In this document: one piece after another, positions 62,801 through 64,000 of the stretch | How positions within the stretch are numbered: position 1 is the first letter of the stretch | How the letters are laid out: each line of letters begins with the position of its first letter | Source: Ovoidimarina sp039190895 | GTDB taxonomy: Bacteria; Pseudomonadota; Alphaproteobacteria; Rhodobacterales; Rhodobacteraceae | Reading direction: 5' to 3' | Length of the DNA stretch: 64,000 nucleotides | Assembly: GCA_039190895.1 (NCBI GenBank) | Contig: JBCCXY010000005.1 | Span: forward strand, 1-64,000 | The notes under the pieces: model-generated | Seen by the model: the letters and a program-made list of their open reading frames with translations, nothing else | Told to the model about the DNA's origin: nothing | Databases searched by the model: none | Program-made: the position numbers and the translations under genes

Positions 62801-64000
62801 TCACGACCTCCAGCGTGAACGCCTCCATCGGGTCGTCGAGGCGCATCACGTGGTTCAGGCAGAACTCATAGACCGGGCCACGGTCGATCTCAGCGGGGGA
62901 GAATGGGAAGGCGAAGGTCGGCACCTCTTCCTCCACCGTCAGCGGGTGGTGCAGAAGGTAGGGGTTCAGCAGCTTCCCGATCTCGCCCGCCAACTCCGCC
63001 GTCTTTGCGGTCACAAGGCCCAAGGCGCCGATCTCCACCGGGTCGCCCGTTTTCGTCTCGAGCGCACCCAGCACCGAGTTCTTCCCGATCAACCTGATTT
63101 CAATCGAGAAATCCCCGGCTTCCGCCTGCGTCCGCTCCAGCGCCTTCGCCGTGCAGCGCCGCACGATATCCTCGGCCCAGCCCTCGGCATTCGCGACATA
63201 ATGCGGGTCGCGCAGCACGGCGAGCACCACCGTCTGGTACCCCGCCACCCGCGCCCCTTCGAGCTTCACCGTATAATGGTTTGCCTCTCGCCAGACCGAC
63301 CCGGTGACCGACACCCGCTTGTCGTCAACCGCCTCATAACGCGCGTCCGTGACATCCAGGGTCCCACCCGGCTCATGCAACAGATACGGGTCGGAATTCT
63401 CGTACAGCATATGCGCCGACACCGTGTGCGGCGTCGCCCTCGCGCCGTCGGCCAGCGGAGTCAGCGTGAACGCATCCCCGTCCCAGTCGATCTGGATCAC
63501 GCCCGATTGCGGGTTCGTCGCACACAGCGCCCCGCACTCCCCGATCTTCGCCGCGTGCCAGGCGAGCCCCGGATCGACCCCTTTCGCAATCGGCAAGGCG
63601 GCGATGATCGCGGTGTCCGTCGTCCGCCCGGCAATCACGATCTCGGCGCCCGTATCCAGCGCCTCCTGCACCTGCTCCACCCCCGCAAGGGCGACAATGT
63701 TTGAGCATGCCTCCAGAACGTCCGCATCAACCTCCGGGGCAGGGGAGAGGGGGGTCACTCGCCCCCCGGCCAGCGCGTCCTGCACGCGCCCCGCCGGTTG
63801 ATCCGACTTGAGCACCGCGATCTTCGCGGTCCGCCCTGCCTCGGCCAGGATCTCACGCGTGATGTCCACCAGCCAATCCACCGCGCTCCCCGCGCCGCAG
63901 GTCCCGGCGGTGCCGATGACCAGCGGGCACCCGGCCCGGTGCGCGGCGTCGATCAGCCCGGCCCATTCCAGCTTGGTGGACGACCGCGCATACTTCGACA
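62793..64000 (-). CDS. AtuA/DUF1446 family protein, 5' end outside window
   Basis: About 400 residues are visible; the frame stays open to the right edge (VIGTAGTCGAGSAVDW precedes a GTG that would otherwise look like a start at 63881). Family segments include GAEIVIAGRTTDTA, WHAAKIGECGALCAT and LLHEPGGTLDVTDARYEAVDD. AtuA proteins take part in acyclic terpenoid or related carboxylic-acid breakdown; the exact reaction is unclear. It pairs with DUF4387. Confidence 0.82.
   Translation of the reverse strand, partial: SKYARSSTKLEWAGLIDAAHRAGCPLVIGTAGTCGAGSAVDWLVDITREILAEAGRTAKIAVLKSDQPAGRVQDALAGGRVTPLSPAPEVDADVLEACSNIVALAGVEQVQEALDTGAEIVIAGRTTDTAIIAALPIAKGVDPGLAWHAAKIGECGALCATNPQSGVIQIDWDGDAFTLTPLADGARATPHTVSAHMLYENSDPYLLHEPGGTLDVTDARYEAVDDKRVSVTGSVWREANHYTVKLEGARVAGYQTVVLAVLRDPHYVANAEGWAEDIVRRCTAKALERTQAEAGDFSIEIRLIGKNSVLGALETKTGDPVEIGALGLVTAKTAELAGEIGKLLNPYLLHHPLTVEEEVPTFAFPFSPAEIDRGPVYEFCLNHVMRLDDPMEAFTLEVVNA

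Noticed and set aside
63881..63881. GTG at 63881 as the start of the AtuA gene
   Set aside because: The frame stays open and family-like to the window edge (CPLVIGTAGTCGAGSAVDW), so the gene begins outside.

Overview
The window looks like chromosome from a Rhodobacterales (Roseobacter-group) alphaproteobacterium. It is GC-rich, genes are packed tightly with many ATGA/GTGA stop-start overlaps, and the families present (PQQ alcohol oxidation with PedC-type ABC genes, HWE phytochrome kinases, NosR/ApbE, glucan OpgG) fit that group. This assignment comes from gene content and motif recognition only; no database search was run.

Layout. (1) 1-3790 is the right end of an integrated element: XRE regulator, MerR/excisionase-like HTH, tyrosine recombinase, and an opposing four-gene nucleotide-metabolism operon (small ORF, HD phosphohydrolase, dATP/dGTP diphosphohydrolase-like protein, ThyX). 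It ends in a 49-bp 3' fragment of tRNA-Arg(CCG), read here as the attachment site. (2) 3922-25885 is an alcohol-oxidation island. It holds a NosR-like flavoprotein plus ApbE, a TauABC-type transporter split over three places, a hybrid kinase/FIST protein/LuxR-type regulator trio, a PQQ alcohol dehydrogenase with a lanthanide-type D-Y-D motif, a five-gene PQQ-associated ABC/beta-propeller operon, cytochrome c-550, a XoxJ-like binding protein, an aldehyde dehydrogenase, two DUF779 proteins and a secreted vWA protein. Several promoters share a GTCGTA-centred motif.

(3) 25971-38767 is mixed: TTC38-like TPR protein and a winged-helix/TPR regulator, 1-Cys peroxiredoxin, periplasmic sulfurtransferase, two AraC regulators, SDR, NTF2-like protein, alpha/beta hydrolase, FkbM methyltransferase, periplasmic glucan protein, cytochrome b561 and an HTTM-like pair. 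(4) 38905-46136 is a tight five-gene operon, SWIM zinc finger - DUF5691 - MoxR-type AAA ATPase - DUF5682 - vWA, followed 4 bp later by a ureohydrolase. It looks like a chaperone/conflict-type ATPase system of unknown function and is the strongest candidate for undescribed biology.

(5) 47167-55102 is a signalling island: bacteriophytochrome HWE kinase with its own receiver, a CheB-CheR-PAS-kinase fusion, a short soluble histidine kinase and three single-domain receivers. The last kinase/receiver pair is fused by overlap to (6) an oligopeptide ABC operon (55092-60383). (7) 60609-64000 holds a GGDEF-EAL protein, then a DUF4387/AtuA pair that runs off the right edge.

No rRNA, complete tRNA, CRISPR array or insertion sequence was seen.
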